Source: Fontivivens sp964399735 (GTDB taxonomy: Bacteria; Zhuqueibacterota; Zhuqueibacteria; Residuimicrobiales; Krinioviventaceae). From it: 57,347 bases of DNA. The position numbers and the translations under genes are program-made. The stretch covers positions 1 to 57,347 of the forward strand of contig CAYNSO010000013.1 of assembly GCA_964399735.1 (NCBI GenBank). Reading direction: 5' to 3'. How positions within the stretch are numbered: the stretch's first letter is position 1; every line of letters begins with the position of its first letter. Of this stretch, positions 8,311 through 16,382 are shown one piece after another. Under the pieces are notes generated by a model. That model did not search any database and was not told the DNA's origin. It was given only the letters and a program-made list of their open reading frames with translations.

Positions 8311-10515
8311 TCAGGGCTTGATAACTGCTACCTTGCCTACCGAGGTCAACCCGTCTTCGCTGGTCACCTGGAACAGATAAATGCCGCTGCTTACATACTC
8401 TCCCTTGTCATTCCTGCCATCCCACAGGGCTTGTGAGCCAAGCGCCAGATTGTTTGGTATATAGCGCACCAGGGTCCCTTCCGCTGTAAAAATGCGGATA
8501 CTGGATTTGGCGGCAAGGTTGACAATTCGGAAACGATCTGCAGTGGAATTTAAAATAAAAGGGTTGGGATAGCCCTCAACAAGGTCCAGGGTTGCGGAAG
8601 GACGGGTGTATGGAGTAGTTAGCCGTGACAAGCCATTTGTGGTGCCGATATACAGATCACCGGTACGGTCATTAAAAGCCAGGGAAAGAATATTTTCGGC
8701 AACAAGTTTTGAGGTTGCAACGGTATAGTGGGTGGAATCGAACCCATCGGCATGCAGCATACTCAAACCGCCGCTGGTGCCTACCCATTTATTATTGACG
8801 CCGTCTACCATAATTGTATTGATATTATTATTAATAACCCGGTTATCCAGGTATTCGCTCACCTGGCCATCATACCAGGTATTTAATCCTTCCGGTGTGC
8901 CGATATATATAACCCCATCCATATCCATCGTAATATCCTGAATGACCATACTGGCCAGGCCGTCGCTGGATTTCAGGGTGCCGTTAAACTCATCATCATT
9001 TTTGGTAAACGGGGTATTGTTATCATTATAAACAAAAATCCCGTTTTCAGCCGTGCCAACCCATTTACGCCCCAGATCATCAATTTCAAGACACCAAACA
9101 TACCGGGTGGCTATACCGTCGAGCGTAGAAAAATATTGCCAGTTCCCCAGCGAATCGACAACAGCCAGGACTTTACTATTGTTTGCATAATAATTGACGA
9201 TCCAGATATTGCCGGCTGCATCCATTTTCATATCCAGCACAACAATATAATTTTCATCATCAGTACCAGCCAGGCGTTCTTTGCTAATTTCAGTAATCGT
9301 AAAAGAATCGGGACCAGCCGGGGTAAATATGGCAATGCCGCCTCCCCAGCTTCCGGCCCACACCCTGCCAGACCAGTCCAGCAACAGGCAGCGGTAATCA
9401 TTGGAGAGCAACCGCTTGTTCATATTGGAAAAATTGAGCCATTTTTCGCCATCGTAACGGGATACCCCGCCATGCGTCGAAGTCACCCACAGGTTATTAT
9501 CATTGTCAAGAAGCAATGAAGAAAAATTATTATCACCGGGGCTGTCGGGAATATAACTTGTCCATCTATTTTCTGCTTCATTAAAAACAGCCAGTCCATA
9601 CCCTTTAAAGCTGATCCAGATCCGGTTATCCCTATCCACCTTGATATCTGTAACATTTTTAAAATTGGAATTGACTGAATAAAGGGATTGCCAGCTTCCA
9701 TCGGAATTTTGTTGAACAACCTTACTGGCAGTATAACTACCGGAAGTTTTTTTACAAACTGCCAGCAAACTGCCGTTTTTATCGGCCAGCGCTGTAACCG
9801 AGTTATCGCTGTACCCGGCAGCGCTCCAGGCGCCATTACTGTAAACACTCAAACCACTGGCGGTGCCGACGGCAATTTTATCTCCGTACAAGTGCAGAGA
9901 CAGAACAATATTATCAGGCAAACCCTGGGTTCTTGTATAAACTGCCCACGCAGAGGGCGCCATCAGGTTCGGAAAATCCAGACTGGCGCTTTTCAAGCCG
10001 GTATTGGTGGCAGCCCAAATCATTCGGCCTTTAATAAAAATTTGATTGACATAGCCGATTTTATAAGTCTCTTTGACTTCCCACCGCTGCGCATCAAACA
10101 GACTGATACCAATTGACAAGGCAATAAAAACCGAATCGCCCAAAGTTTTTAAATCAGCAATAACCAGCCCGTTGTAATCAGATATGGTATTCAAGGAATT
10201 GTCTTGCGGATTAAAGCGCTGCACAATGCCATTGCCAAACGCCATCCATATTTTGCCATGTTTGTCTGTATCAATAGCAACAAGCTGATTATTATCAAGA
10301 CCATCCGCATTGGTGTATTTTTTAAAACTAGTATCTACCTTGTCGAATAACAATAATCCGCCATTGGTTGCTCCCCAGATGGCATTATCTGCCAGCGAAA
10401 AACGTACTACATCTTTGGTATCTGTAAAAGTTTGCCAATCACCAACTTCTGCAAGCAAGGTAACAGAATAAAACAATACGAGTAATATCATTAAACATGA
10501 ATACTTTTTCTTCAT
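8311..10515 (-). CDS. exported beta-propeller protein with C-terminal FlgD-Ig/YPNPF sorting domain
   Basis: A 734-residue secreted protein. A signal peptide (MKKKYSCLMILLVLFYSVTLLA) precedes many two-component-regulator-type propeller repeats of the form IWGATNGGLLLFD, IWAATNTGLKSA, LWVTSTHGGVSRYD and KWVGTSGGLSML (about residues 25-640), which should fold as one or two seven-bladed propellers. The last 90 residues contain the YPNPF motif and a FlgD-like Ig fold (SSIRIFTAEGTLVRYI, SSGIYLFQV), the C-terminal domain typical of secreted proteins in FCB-group bacteria. No kinase domain follows the propeller, so it is not a hybrid sensor but probably a surface or secreted protein. Substrate unknown. 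A standalone gene with gaps on both sides. Confidence 0.85.
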   Translation of the reverse strand: MKKKYSCLMILLVLFYSVTLLAEVGDWQTFTDTKDVVRFSLADNAIWGATNGGLLLFDKVDTSFKKYTNADGLDNNQLVAIDTDKHGKIWMAFGNGIVQRFNPQDNSLNTISDYNGLVIADLKTLGDSVFIALSIGISLFDAQRWEVKETYKIGYVNQIFIKGRMIWAATNTGLKSASLDFPNLMAPSAWAVYTRTQGLPDNIVLSLHLYGDKIAVGTASGLSVYSNGAWSAAGYSDNSVTALADKNGSLLAVCKKTSGSYTASKVVQQNSDGSWQSLYSVNSNFKNVTDIKVDRDNRIWISFKGYGLAVFNEAENRWTSYIPDSPGDNNFSSLLLDNDNNLWVTSTHGGVSRYDGEKWLNFSNMNKRLLSNDYRCLLLDWSGRVWAGSWGGGIAIFTPAGPDSFTITEISKERLAGTDDENYIVVLDMKMDAAGNIWIVNYYANNSKVLAVVDSLGNWQYFSTLDGIATRYVWCLEIDDLGRKWVGTAENGIFVYNDNNTPFTKNDDEFNGTLKSSDGLASMVIQDITMDMDGVIYIGTPEGLNTWYDGQVSEYLDNRVINNNINTIMVDGVNNKWVGTSGGLSMLHADGFDSTHYTVATSKLVAENILSLAFNDRTGDLYIGTTNGLSRLTTPYTRPSATLDLVEGYPNPFILNSTADRFRIVNLAAKSSIRIFTAEGTLVRYIPNNLALGSQALWDGRNDKGEYVSSGIYLFQVTSEDGLTSVGKVAVIKP

Positions 10516-10542
10516 AGGGTATGCCCTGGTTTGATCAATAAA

Positions 10543-11370
10543 TTATTTGGTAAATTCAAGGACAAAAGCCCAGTACAATTTACGCAAAAAGATATATCTT
10601 TTACTTAGACGGGAATCAGCATGTTCCAATCTGGCGGAAAATTTTTTCAGGAATGGGAACCGGTTCAATTTGGTCAAAAACATAAAATATTCAATATGAG
10701 TGGCCGAAAAAAAACGGGAAAAAAAATCAATTTCCTTATCGCTCAACTGCGCTCCACCCGGAGATTCCAGGCACTTGACAGGGATCAAACTTCTTATAAG
10801 AATAAGCCATTTGTAAGGAATACGCGGTTCAATAAAAATAGCCTTGCCGCCCGGTTTTAACACCCGTGAAAATTCCCGTCCGGCCAGTTCCAGGTTTAAA
10901 TGATGCAGCGCGCCCTGACCGATTATATAATCAAATGTATTATCCGGAAATTCCATGTTTTGCGCTGACATCAATCTAAAATCAGTCAAACCGGTTACCT
11001 GGTTCAATTCAGCGTTCTGCCGCGACAATTCAAGCATTTTGGGTGATATATCGATACCGGTTACCTGTGCTCCATATTTTGCACATTTTATGCTGGAGAA
11101 TCCATAACCGCAACAGCAATCCAGTATGCGTTTACCTTTTATATTGGCAAGCTGCGAATAAAAGTAACGGTGCGAAGCCGGGAACTTTTCGTTTTCATCA
11201 TATAAAAACAAGTCCAGATTAAAATCATCCAGATAAGGCTGCGCTTCATTATCGTAAAATTCCTTTTCCTGTTGATCCTTAACAGCAACATTCTCGATTC
11301 TTTTTAGCGGATTATTCCAGGAATGTAAAATTGCCCTGATATTAGTAAAATAATTATGTAAAGCTGACAT
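10543..11370 (-). CDS. class I SAM-dependent methyltransferase
   Basis: A 275-residue protein with the Methyltransf_11/UbiE-type Rossmann fold. Motif I is ILDCCCGYGFSSIKCAKYGA (about residues 95-114), motif II VTGIDISPKMLELS, and motif IV FDYIIGQGALHHL; the post-motif VLKPGGKAIFIEP follows. The substrate is unknown; the GALHHL pattern is common in methyltransferases acting on small molecules or lipids. A good Shine-Dalgarno sequence (GGAAGGGAT) precedes the ATG. It starts 68 bp after ribH, so it may be the last gene of the riboflavin operon, but nothing suggests a role in riboflavin synthesis. Confidence 0.85.
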   Translation of the reverse strand: MSALHNYFTNIRAILHSWNNPLKRIENVAVKDQQEKEFYDNEAQPYLDDFNLDLFLYDENEKFPASHRYFYSQLANIKGKRILDCCCGYGFSSIKCAKYGAQVTGIDISPKMLELSRQNAELNQVTGLTDFRLMSAQNMEFPDNTFDYIIGQGALHHLNLELAGREFSRVLKPGGKAIFIEPRIPYKWLILIRSLIPVKCLESPGGAQLSDKEIDFFSRFFSATHIEYFMFLTKLNRFPFLKKFSARLEHADSRLSKRYIFLRKLYWAFVLEFTK

Positions 11371-11438
11371 TATCCCTTCCGGTAGAATTTAAACTCACTG
11401 GTCCGTCCATTGTGCAACGGGAAATATGTACGTTAAAA

Positions 11439-11909
11439 TCAGGCGCTCATTCTGCTAAACAGATCGGCCATTTCAATTGCGCTCATACCCGCATCCCAGC
11501 CTTTATTTCCAGATTTGGTTCCGGCGCGTTCCAGGGCTTGCTCCAGGGTATCGGGTGTAATAACCCCGTAAGAAACAGGCAGTCCAAATTCCAGGCTCAC
11601 CTGGGCAATTCCTTTGGTTACTTCAGCGGCAATATATTCAAAATGAGGTGTGGCGCCGCGAATGACCGCTCCCAAACAGATCAGGGCATCGTATTTTTTT
11701 GTTGCGGCAAAACGCTTGGCGGCAACCGGAATTTCAAAAGCTCCGGGCACCCAGGCAACATCCACTTCATCGGTATTCCCGCCATGACGCGCAATACAAT
11801 CCAGCGCTCCTTCCAGCAACTTTTTGCTGATCAGTTCATTAAAACGGCTGACCACAACGGCAAACTTTTTCCCTTTTGCCGAGTATTGACCTTCCAATAT
11901 TCTTGGCAT
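11439..11909 (-). CDS. ribH: 6,7-dimethyl-8-ribityllumazine synthase
   Basis: Penultimate step of riboflavin synthesis: condenses 5-amino-6-ribitylaminouracil with 3,4-dihydroxy-2-butanone 4-phosphate. Family motifs are clear: VVVSRFNE near residue 20, VPGAFEIP about 55-62, the phosphate-binding GAVIRGATPHFEYI about 80-93 and GTKSGNKGWDA near the C-terminus. At 156 residues the length is standard for the icosahedral or pentameric enzyme. It is the last rib gene of the minus-strand operon, 14 bp after ribBA. Confidence 0.98.
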   Translation of the reverse strand: MPRILEGQYSAKGKKFAVVVSRFNELISKKLLEGALDCIARHGGNTDEVDVAWVPGAFEIPVAAKRFAATKKYDALICLGAVIRGATPHFEYIAAEVTKGIAQVSLEFGLPVSYGVITPDTLEQALERAGTKSGNKGWDAGMSAIEMADLFSRMSA

Positions 11910-11923
11910 TTTTAACCATCCAC

Positions 11924-13168
11924 TTAAATTTTATCACTCTCTTGTTGATTATCGGATTTTTCACACAAGATCAAATGCCCCATCTTGTTACGCTTGGTTT
12001 GCAGATAACCGGCGTTGATTTCATTGGCAGCAATTTCTATTGGCTCTCGCGCAACCACTTTTAATCCATAGCCTTCCAGACCAACGATCTTTTTGGGGTT
12101 ATTGGTGAGCAAACGGATATTGCGCACCCCCAGTTCAAAAAGAATCTGGGCGCCAATACCATAATCGCGTAAATCCGGTTTAAAGCCCAGCTCTTCATTG
12201 GCTTCAACCGTATCTTTGCCGTTATCCTGCAAATGGTAGGCTTTGATCTTGTTGCCGAGGCCTATCCCCCGGCCTTCCTGACGCATATATAAAACAATGC
12301 CCCTGCCTTCTTTTTCAATGGCATCAAGCGCTTTGTGCAATTGATCGCCACAATCGCAGCGCAGGGAACCCAAAATATCTCCGGTTAAGCACTGCGAATG
12401 CACACGGACAAGGACAGGTTCTTCAGTGGAAACATCACCCTTGACAATTGCCAGGTGCTCTTCGTTGTCCAACTCGCTTTTAAAGGCATGCAATGTAAAA
12501 TGCCCATATTTGGTCGGAAAATCGGCAGTGGCAATTTTATCGACCAGCACTTCAGTTTTATGCCGGTATCTGATCAAATCGCGTACGGTAATAATGGGCA
12601 TATCATAATGAACTGCCATTTTCAACAGATCAGGCACGCGGGCCATTTCGCCGTTATCTTTCATAATTTCACACAAAACGCCGGCCGGCGTACTTTTCGC
12701 TAACCGCGCCAGGTCTACCACCGCTTCTGTATGTCCGGCGCGTTTTAACACACCGCCGGGTTCGGCAGCCAGTGGAAAAATATGCCCGGGTTTGGCAAAA
12801 TCGGTAGATTTTGTTTTCGGGTCAACCAAAGCGCGAATTGTCTTTGCCCGGTCCGAGGCGGATATACCGGTTGTTATATCATATTTTAAATCGACCGAGA
12901 CGGTAAACGCCGTTCCCAACAAAGCGGTATTGCGGCCAACCATTGGAGGAATATCCAATTCTTCCAGGCGCTGATGAGTCAGCGGCACGCATATCAAACC
13001 ACGACCATATTTGGCCATAAAATTGACGTGCTCCGGGGTAACTTTATCCGCCAGCATAATAAAATCACCCTCATTTTCTCGATCTTCATCATCAACAACA
13101 ATGATAATTTTGCCTTGCTGCAGGGCATTCACAGCTTCCAATATTGTATTAAAGTGTTCTTTTTTCAC
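11924..13168 (-). CDS. ribBA: bifunctional DHBP synthase / GTP cyclohydrolase II
   Basis: Fusion enzyme supplying both riboflavin precursors. The N-terminal RibB half (about 1-200) has the catalytic metal site DDEDRENEGD near residue 26 and forms 3,4-dihydroxy-2-butanone 4-phosphate. The C-terminal RibA half (about 205-400) has the zinc cysteines in SQCLTGDILGSLRCDCGDQL and the GTP-site motif RQEGRGIGL. I use the GTG at 13166-13168 because AGGA lies six bases before it and the protein then begins MKKEHFNTILEA; an in-frame TTG at 13183 also exists and overlaps ribE. At 414 residues the length is normal. Confidence 0.97.
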   Translation of the reverse strand: MKKEHFNTILEAVNALQQGKIIIVVDDEDRENEGDFIMLADKVTPEHVNFMAKYGRGLICVPLTHQRLEELDIPPMVGRNTALLGTAFTVSVDLKYDITTGISASDRAKTIRALVDPKTKSTDFAKPGHIFPLAAEPGGVLKRAGHTEAVVDLARLAKSTPAGVLCEIMKDNGEMARVPDLLKMAVHYDMPIITVRDLIRYRHKTEVLVDKIATADFPTKYGHFTLHAFKSELDNEEHLAIVKGDVSTEEPVLVRVHSQCLTGDILGSLRCDCGDQLHKALDAIEKEGRGIVLYMRQEGRGIGLGNKIKAYHLQDNGKDTVEANEELGFKPDLRDYGIGAQILFELGVRNIRLLTNNPKKIVGLEGYGLKVVAREPIEIAANEINAGYLQTKRNKMGHLILCEKSDNQQESDKI

Positions 13169-13179
13169 GTTAAATCCTG

Positions 13180-13821
13180 TCAATCATAGCCATATCCGCT
13201 CAATGTATCCAGGGTAATATTTCCCGATGGCGAACAGGGTTGTAATAATTTATAAACATATTTACCAATTATATCTGTTTCAATATTTACCATGTCTCCG
13301 GTTTTCAGGCGCTTCAGGGTTGTATTGGCGGCCGTATGAGGAATAACGGCGATGGAGACTTGATTACCTGTTAATTCAGCAATCGTTAAACTAACGCCGT
13401 TAATCGCAATAGACCCTTTGTGAACCAAAAATTTAGTCAATTTCTCCGGCATTTGCAATTCCAACCAAAAACTGGAAGCAATGCCGGTAAAAGATATAAC
13501 CTGTGCAACGCCGTCCACATGACCCTGCACAAAATGCCCACCCAGGCGACCTTGAGCCGGCAGAGCGCGTTCCAGGTTAACCGGCATTTTTACTTTCCAT
13601 GTTGCCATCGTAGAACGCTGCACGGTCTCGCCTACCGCCTGCACGGTAAAAGATTTTTCATTACAGGCAGTTACAGTTAAACAAACGCCATTCACCGCCA
13701 CGCTATCGCCGATATGCAAATCAGCAACTACCAAGCTGGCATGAATCGTAATAAAAAAACCATCTCCTTGGCGCTGTAAAGAGGTGACAATGCCAATTTC
13801 TTCAACAAGCCCGGTAAACAT
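13180..13821 (-). CDS. ribE: riboflavin synthase alpha chain
   Basis: Final step of riboflavin synthesis: dismutation of two lumazines to riboflavin. The protein begins with the invariant MFTGLVEEIG and consists of two lumazine-binding repeats. The first includes SVAVNGVCLTV and GGHFVQGHVDGVA, the second SIAINGVSLTI. The length of 213 residues is typical. It starts 2 bp after the end of ribD and its stop lies 11 bp from the ribBA start, consistent with a single transcript. Confidence 0.98.
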   Translation of the reverse strand: MFTGLVEEIGIVTSLQRQGDGFFITIHASLVVADLHIGDSVAVNGVCLTVTACNEKSFTVQAVGETVQRSTMATWKVKMPVNLERALPAQGRLGGHFVQGHVDGVAQVISFTGIASSFWLELQMPEKLTKFLVHKGSIAINGVSLTIAELTGNQVSIAVIPHTAANTTLKRLKTGDMVNIETDIIGKYVYKLLQPCSPSGNITLDTLSGYGYD

Positions 13822-13823
13822 AA

Positions 13824-14954
13824 CTAACTTATAGTCTTTAAATGCTCAAACCTTCCGGTTACCATAAAATCGATATCCAGACGTTTCACAACCACATCGG
13901 CTAGCGGTATTGCGGAATTGATATTGCGAATATTTAAATCACCAATCGCATCGATACCACTGCCAAGAATTTTGGGGGCAACAAAATAGCAAAACTTGTC
14001 TGCAAAACCACTTTTAATGGATTCTGTAAACACTGTGCTGCCACCCTCCACAACAACTGATGTAATGCCAATTTCGCCCAGTTTATTCCATATTTTCTCC
14101 TGAGGAACCCAGCCACGGCTGTCCGGTTCAAAAATAACCACCTGCCCGCCTTTTTCTTCAATTCTGCTAATTTTCTCCTTTGAAGCGGCAGCAGTAGCAA
14201 AAAGGATCGTACGATCGGCTGAATTATCATTCAAGATATTTGCATCCAGGGGCACCCGCAATTTGCTGTCCAGGATAATCCGTTTGGGCTGTATGCCCTT
14301 TACAGAATGCAAACTCAAATTTGGATCATCCATTAACACCGTGCCAATACCAACCAGTAATGCGTCATTCAACGAACGAAGCTTGTGCGCCATACTCCGC
14401 GCCTGTTCCGAAGTTATCCATTTGGAATGCCCGGTACTGGTAGCAACTCTGCCATCAAGAGTTTGCGCAATTTTCAGAGTGATCAGAGGTTTTCCGGTAG
14501 TAATATATTTAACATACCCCTCGTTCAGTTCCAGACATTTATCCTGCAAAATATTTTCAGTAACAGATATACCTTTAGAACGCAAAAAAATTATCCCGGC
14601 GCCGCTCACTTTGGGGTTGGGGTCAATCATTCCAACAACAACCCTGGAAATACCGGCATCATAAATTCTGGTTGTACATGGCCCGGTTTTTCCCTGGTGC
14701 GAACAAGGCTCCAGGGTAACGTACAAGGTGGCGCCTATGGCATTGTCTCCGGCTTCACGCAGGGCATTAATTTCAGCGTGTGCTTCGCCATAGTGTTGAT
14801 GATAGCCTTCGCCAACCAGGTTGTCATCCTTGACAACAACACAACCTACCATAGGGTTAGGGCTCACCAGTCCACGACCGCGTTCGGCAAGAGCCAAAGC
14901 CCGCTTCATATAGGCTACATCGGTCTCTAAAGCCGCAATGTTATTTTTAGTCAA
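13824..14954 (-). CDS. ribD: bifunctional riboflavin deaminase-reductase
   Basis: First gene of the operon; carries out the deamination and reduction of the pyrimidine intermediate. The N-terminal deaminase domain has the zinc site HAEINAL and LEPCSHQGKTGPC (about residues 59-96). The C-terminal NADPH-dependent reductase domain follows from about 155 (LKIAQTLDGRVAT, LLVGIGTVLMDDP). At 376 residues it has the usual two-domain length. The start is a TTG (14952-14954) with AAGGTGAT four bases upstream; the first in-frame ATG is at codon 16 and lacks a ribosome site. Confidence 0.97.
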   Translation of the reverse strand: MTKNNIAALETDVAYMKRALALAERGRGLVSPNPMVGCVVVKDDNLVGEGYHQHYGEAHAEINALREAGDNAIGATLYVTLEPCSHQGKTGPCTTRIYDAGISRVVVGMIDPNPKVSGAGIIFLRSKGISVTENILQDKCLELNEGYVKYITTGKPLITLKIAQTLDGRVATSTGHSKWITSEQARSMAHKLRSLNDALLVGIGTVLMDDPNLSLHSVKGIQPKRIILDSKLRVPLDANILNDNSADRTILFATAAASKEKISRIEEKGGQVVIFEPDSRGWVPQEKIWNKLGEIGITSVVVEGGSTVFTESIKSGFADKFCYFVAPKILGSGIDAIGDLNIRNINSAIPLADVVVKRLDIDFMVTGRFEHLKTIS

Positions 14955-15137
14955 GTATCACCTTATTAATAAACAACATGATTCCCGTTAATTGTATAGT
15001 TCAAACAACCATCATAAAATAGCCCTAAAAGATTCCTTTCAGGGCCCGCCATATTTTAATCGTGAACTGTTACCAGGAAACCTATTCCATGCACTTAACT
15101 TACTTGCAAAGAATAAGCAAAGGTGCGTTTATGAAAT
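14955..15137 (-). promoter_or_regulatory. long rib operon leader, no RFN riboswitch seen
   Basis: The predicted 5' leader of ribD is about 180 nt, long enough for a regulatory RNA. I looked for the FMN riboswitch core (GGGGCAGGG, ACCGGCGGU, GCCCGCG) and found none. One hairpin stands out: on the minus strand GCCCTGAAAG, loop GAAT, CTTTTAGGGC (plus about 15022-15046), with one mismatch and only a weak T-rich stretch after it. Whether this leader regulates anything cannot be told from the sequence. Confidence 0.35.
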
Positions 15138-15143
15138 TGATTT

Positions 15144-15172
15144 AATATAAATATAATCATATAGCAAGTCAA
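15144..15172 (-). promoter_or_regulatory. promoter of the rib operon
   Basis: On the minus strand TTGACT (plus 15167-15172) and TATATT (plus 15144-15149) are separated by exactly 17 bp. Transcription should begin near 15137, giving an untranslated leader of about 180 nt before ribD. The same hexamer pair with the same spacing occurs before gatC at 48017-48045, which strengthens the call. Confidence 0.6.
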
Positions 15173-15267
15173 GAATTATTTGTATATTCTTACCAACACT
15201 AAATGATGAAAAATAGTGTGCTTGATGTAAAATTTTGGTTACATTTTAAAAGGGAAAACATAACAAA

Positions 15268-16122
15268 ATGGCAGTTCAAAAATCTCCCGTATGCCTGATT
15301 ACCGGGGCGACTTCCGGCCTGGGCCGCGAAATGGCAATCGCCCTGGCTAAGCGAAAATTCACAGTTATTCTGACCGGCAGGAGTGAAAAAAAATGCCGGC
15401 AAACTCGACAGAAAATTATTCGCGTTACCGGCAATTTAAAAATTAGCTATATTACTGCAGACCTTGCCGACCTGAAACAGGTACGCCTTTTGGCACAGCA
15501 GGCGCAAAATTCCTTCCCTGTTCTGGATATTCTTATAAATAACGCCGGCGTCTACTCAATGCAACAATTGTTTAGCGTTGATGGTTATGAATTAACCCTG
15601 GCCGTAAATCACCTGGCGCATTTTTTACTGACCAATCTTTTGCTGGAAAATTTGCAAAACAGCAAGGATGGACGCATTATTACCGTTTCTTCGCAGGCGC
15701 ATGAACAGGGCGCTCTTGATTTTAATGACTTGTTTTTTGAAAAGAATTATGACGGCTTTAAAGCGTATGCCCGTTCCAAACTTGCCAATGTTCTATTTAC
15801 TTATTACCTTGCGGAACGTCTGAAAAATACAACGGTTACCGCCAATGTATTCCATCCCGGTTTTGTTAGAACTCATTTTGGTAAAAATAATGGACTGCTG
15901 CGTTTCTGGATTCGGCGGCTGGTGAAAAGAAGCGCCATCAGCCCGGCACAGGGTGCAGAAACAGGTATTTTTTTGGCCGTTGATGAAAATGTAAAAAACA
16001 CATCAGGTAAATATTGGGTCGAAAAGAAACCGGTAAACTCGTCGCCGCTTTCGTTTGATAAAGACCTGGCACAAAAATTATGGCACGAAAGTTGTATTTT
16101 AACAAATCATGAAAAAAAATGA
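15268..16122 (+). CDS. short-chain dehydrogenase/reductase
   Basis: A 284-residue classical SDR of the retinol dehydrogenase/WWOX-like subgroup. The cofactor site is TGATSGLGREMA (about 12-23), the structural motif NNAGV about 92-96, and the catalytic Ser and YxxxK (TVSSQAHEQ and YARSKLANVLF) near 140-175; an Arg after the glycine motif (TGRSEKK) suggests NADP(H). The substrate is unknown. Transcribed divergently from the rib operon. Its TGA stop (16120-16122) abuts the -35 hexamer of the trp promoter and no terminator lies between, so read-through into trp is possible. Confidence 0.9.
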   Translation: MAVQKSPVCLITGATSGLGREMAIALAKRKFTVILTGRSEKKCRQTRQKIIRVTGNLKISYITADLADLKQVRLLAQQAQNSFPVLDILINNAGVYSMQQLFSVDGYELTLAVNHLAHFLLTNLLLENLQNSKDGRIITVSSQAHEQGALDFNDLFFEKNYDGFKAYARSKLANVLFTYYLAERLKNTTVTANVFHPGFVRTHFGKNNGLLRFWIRRLVKRSAISPAQGAETGIFLAVDENVKNTSGKYWVEKKPVNSSPLSFDKDLAQKLWHESCILTNHEKK

Positions 16123-16150
16123 TTGACAATTACTAAAAAAGTTGTAAATT
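16123..16150 (+). promoter_or_regulatory. promoter of the trp operon
   Basis: A perfect TTGACA (16123-16128) is followed 16 bp later by TAAATT (16145-16150). The expected start near 16157 puts the leader peptide ATG about 20 nt into the transcript. The -35 begins directly after the stop codon of the preceding dehydrogenase gene. Confidence 0.6.
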
Positions 16151-16177
16151 AACAAAATTAAATTTTTGGAAAAAATA

Positions 16178-16252
16178 ATGACAATTACAAAACAACAATC
16201 TTGCTTTTTATTTTGGTGGTGGCTCTGGCGCATAGAGGTGTACCACCGATAA
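16178..16252 (+). CDS. trpL: trp operon leader peptide
   Basis: A 24-codon reading frame between the trp promoter and trpE. It begins MTITKQQSCFLF, continues with WWW-L-W encoded at 16214-16228, then RIEVYHR and a TAA stop. Four Trp codons in five positions of a short leader directly before trpE is the hallmark of ribosome-mediated attenuation. A weak ribosome site (GGA at 16168-16170) lies seven bases before the ATG. Two stem-loops, the second with a T-run, follow between 16283 and 16363. The gene is too short for routine annotation but the context is compelling. Confidence 0.88.
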   Translation: MTITKQQSCFLFWWWLWRIEVYHR

Positions 16253-16282
16253 AATATTGCATTTAAAATAAAAAAATATTAT

Positions 16283-16312
16283 CGCCGTGAGTGCACCAAA
16301 GCGCTCACGGCG
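16283..16312 (+). promoter_or_regulatory. trp leader hairpin 1:2
   Basis: CGCCGTGAGTGC (16283-16294) pairs with GCGCTCACGGCG (16301-16312), a 12-bp stem with one G-U pair and loop ACCAAA. Its 3' arm TCACGGCG (16305-16312) can instead pair with CGCTGTGA (16327-16334), the 5' arm of the terminator, which would make an antiterminator. Only four Ts follow, so on its own it is at best a weak terminator. Confidence 0.75.
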
Positions 16313-16324
16313 TTTTCATTTAAA

Positions 16325-16363
16325 GGCGCTGTGAATCCCTTAAAAAATCACAGCGCCTTTTTT
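16325..16363 (+). terminator. trp attenuator terminator
   Basis: GGCGCTGTGA (16325-16334) and TCACAGCGCC (16348-16357) form a perfect 10-bp stem, extendable by flanking A-T pairs, with a 13-nt loop and followed by TTTTTT (16358-16363). It ends 20 bp before trpE, the classical place for an attenuator, and its 5' arm can pair with the preceding hairpin. Confidence 0.85.
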
Positions 16364-16382
16364 ATTTAACGGAGTGAACAAG

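Noticed and set aside
11412..11915. 167-codon plus-strand frame
   Set aside because: Antisense to ribH, whose identity is certain; no domain recognised.
14955..15137. FMN (RFN) riboswitch upstream of ribD
   Set aside because: None of the conserved RFN segments could be found on the minus strand of the leader.
16081..16095. sigma-54-like promoter TGGCACG-N4-TTGT before trp
   Set aside because: The essential GC of the -12 element is missing (TTGT instead of TTGC), it lies inside the dehydrogenase coding sequence, and a better sigma-70-type promoter lies 30 bp downstream.
16253..16382. TRAP-binding site or T-box upstream of trpE
   Set aside because: No series of spaced GAG/TAG triplets and no T-box sequence; the Trp-codon leader explains the region better.
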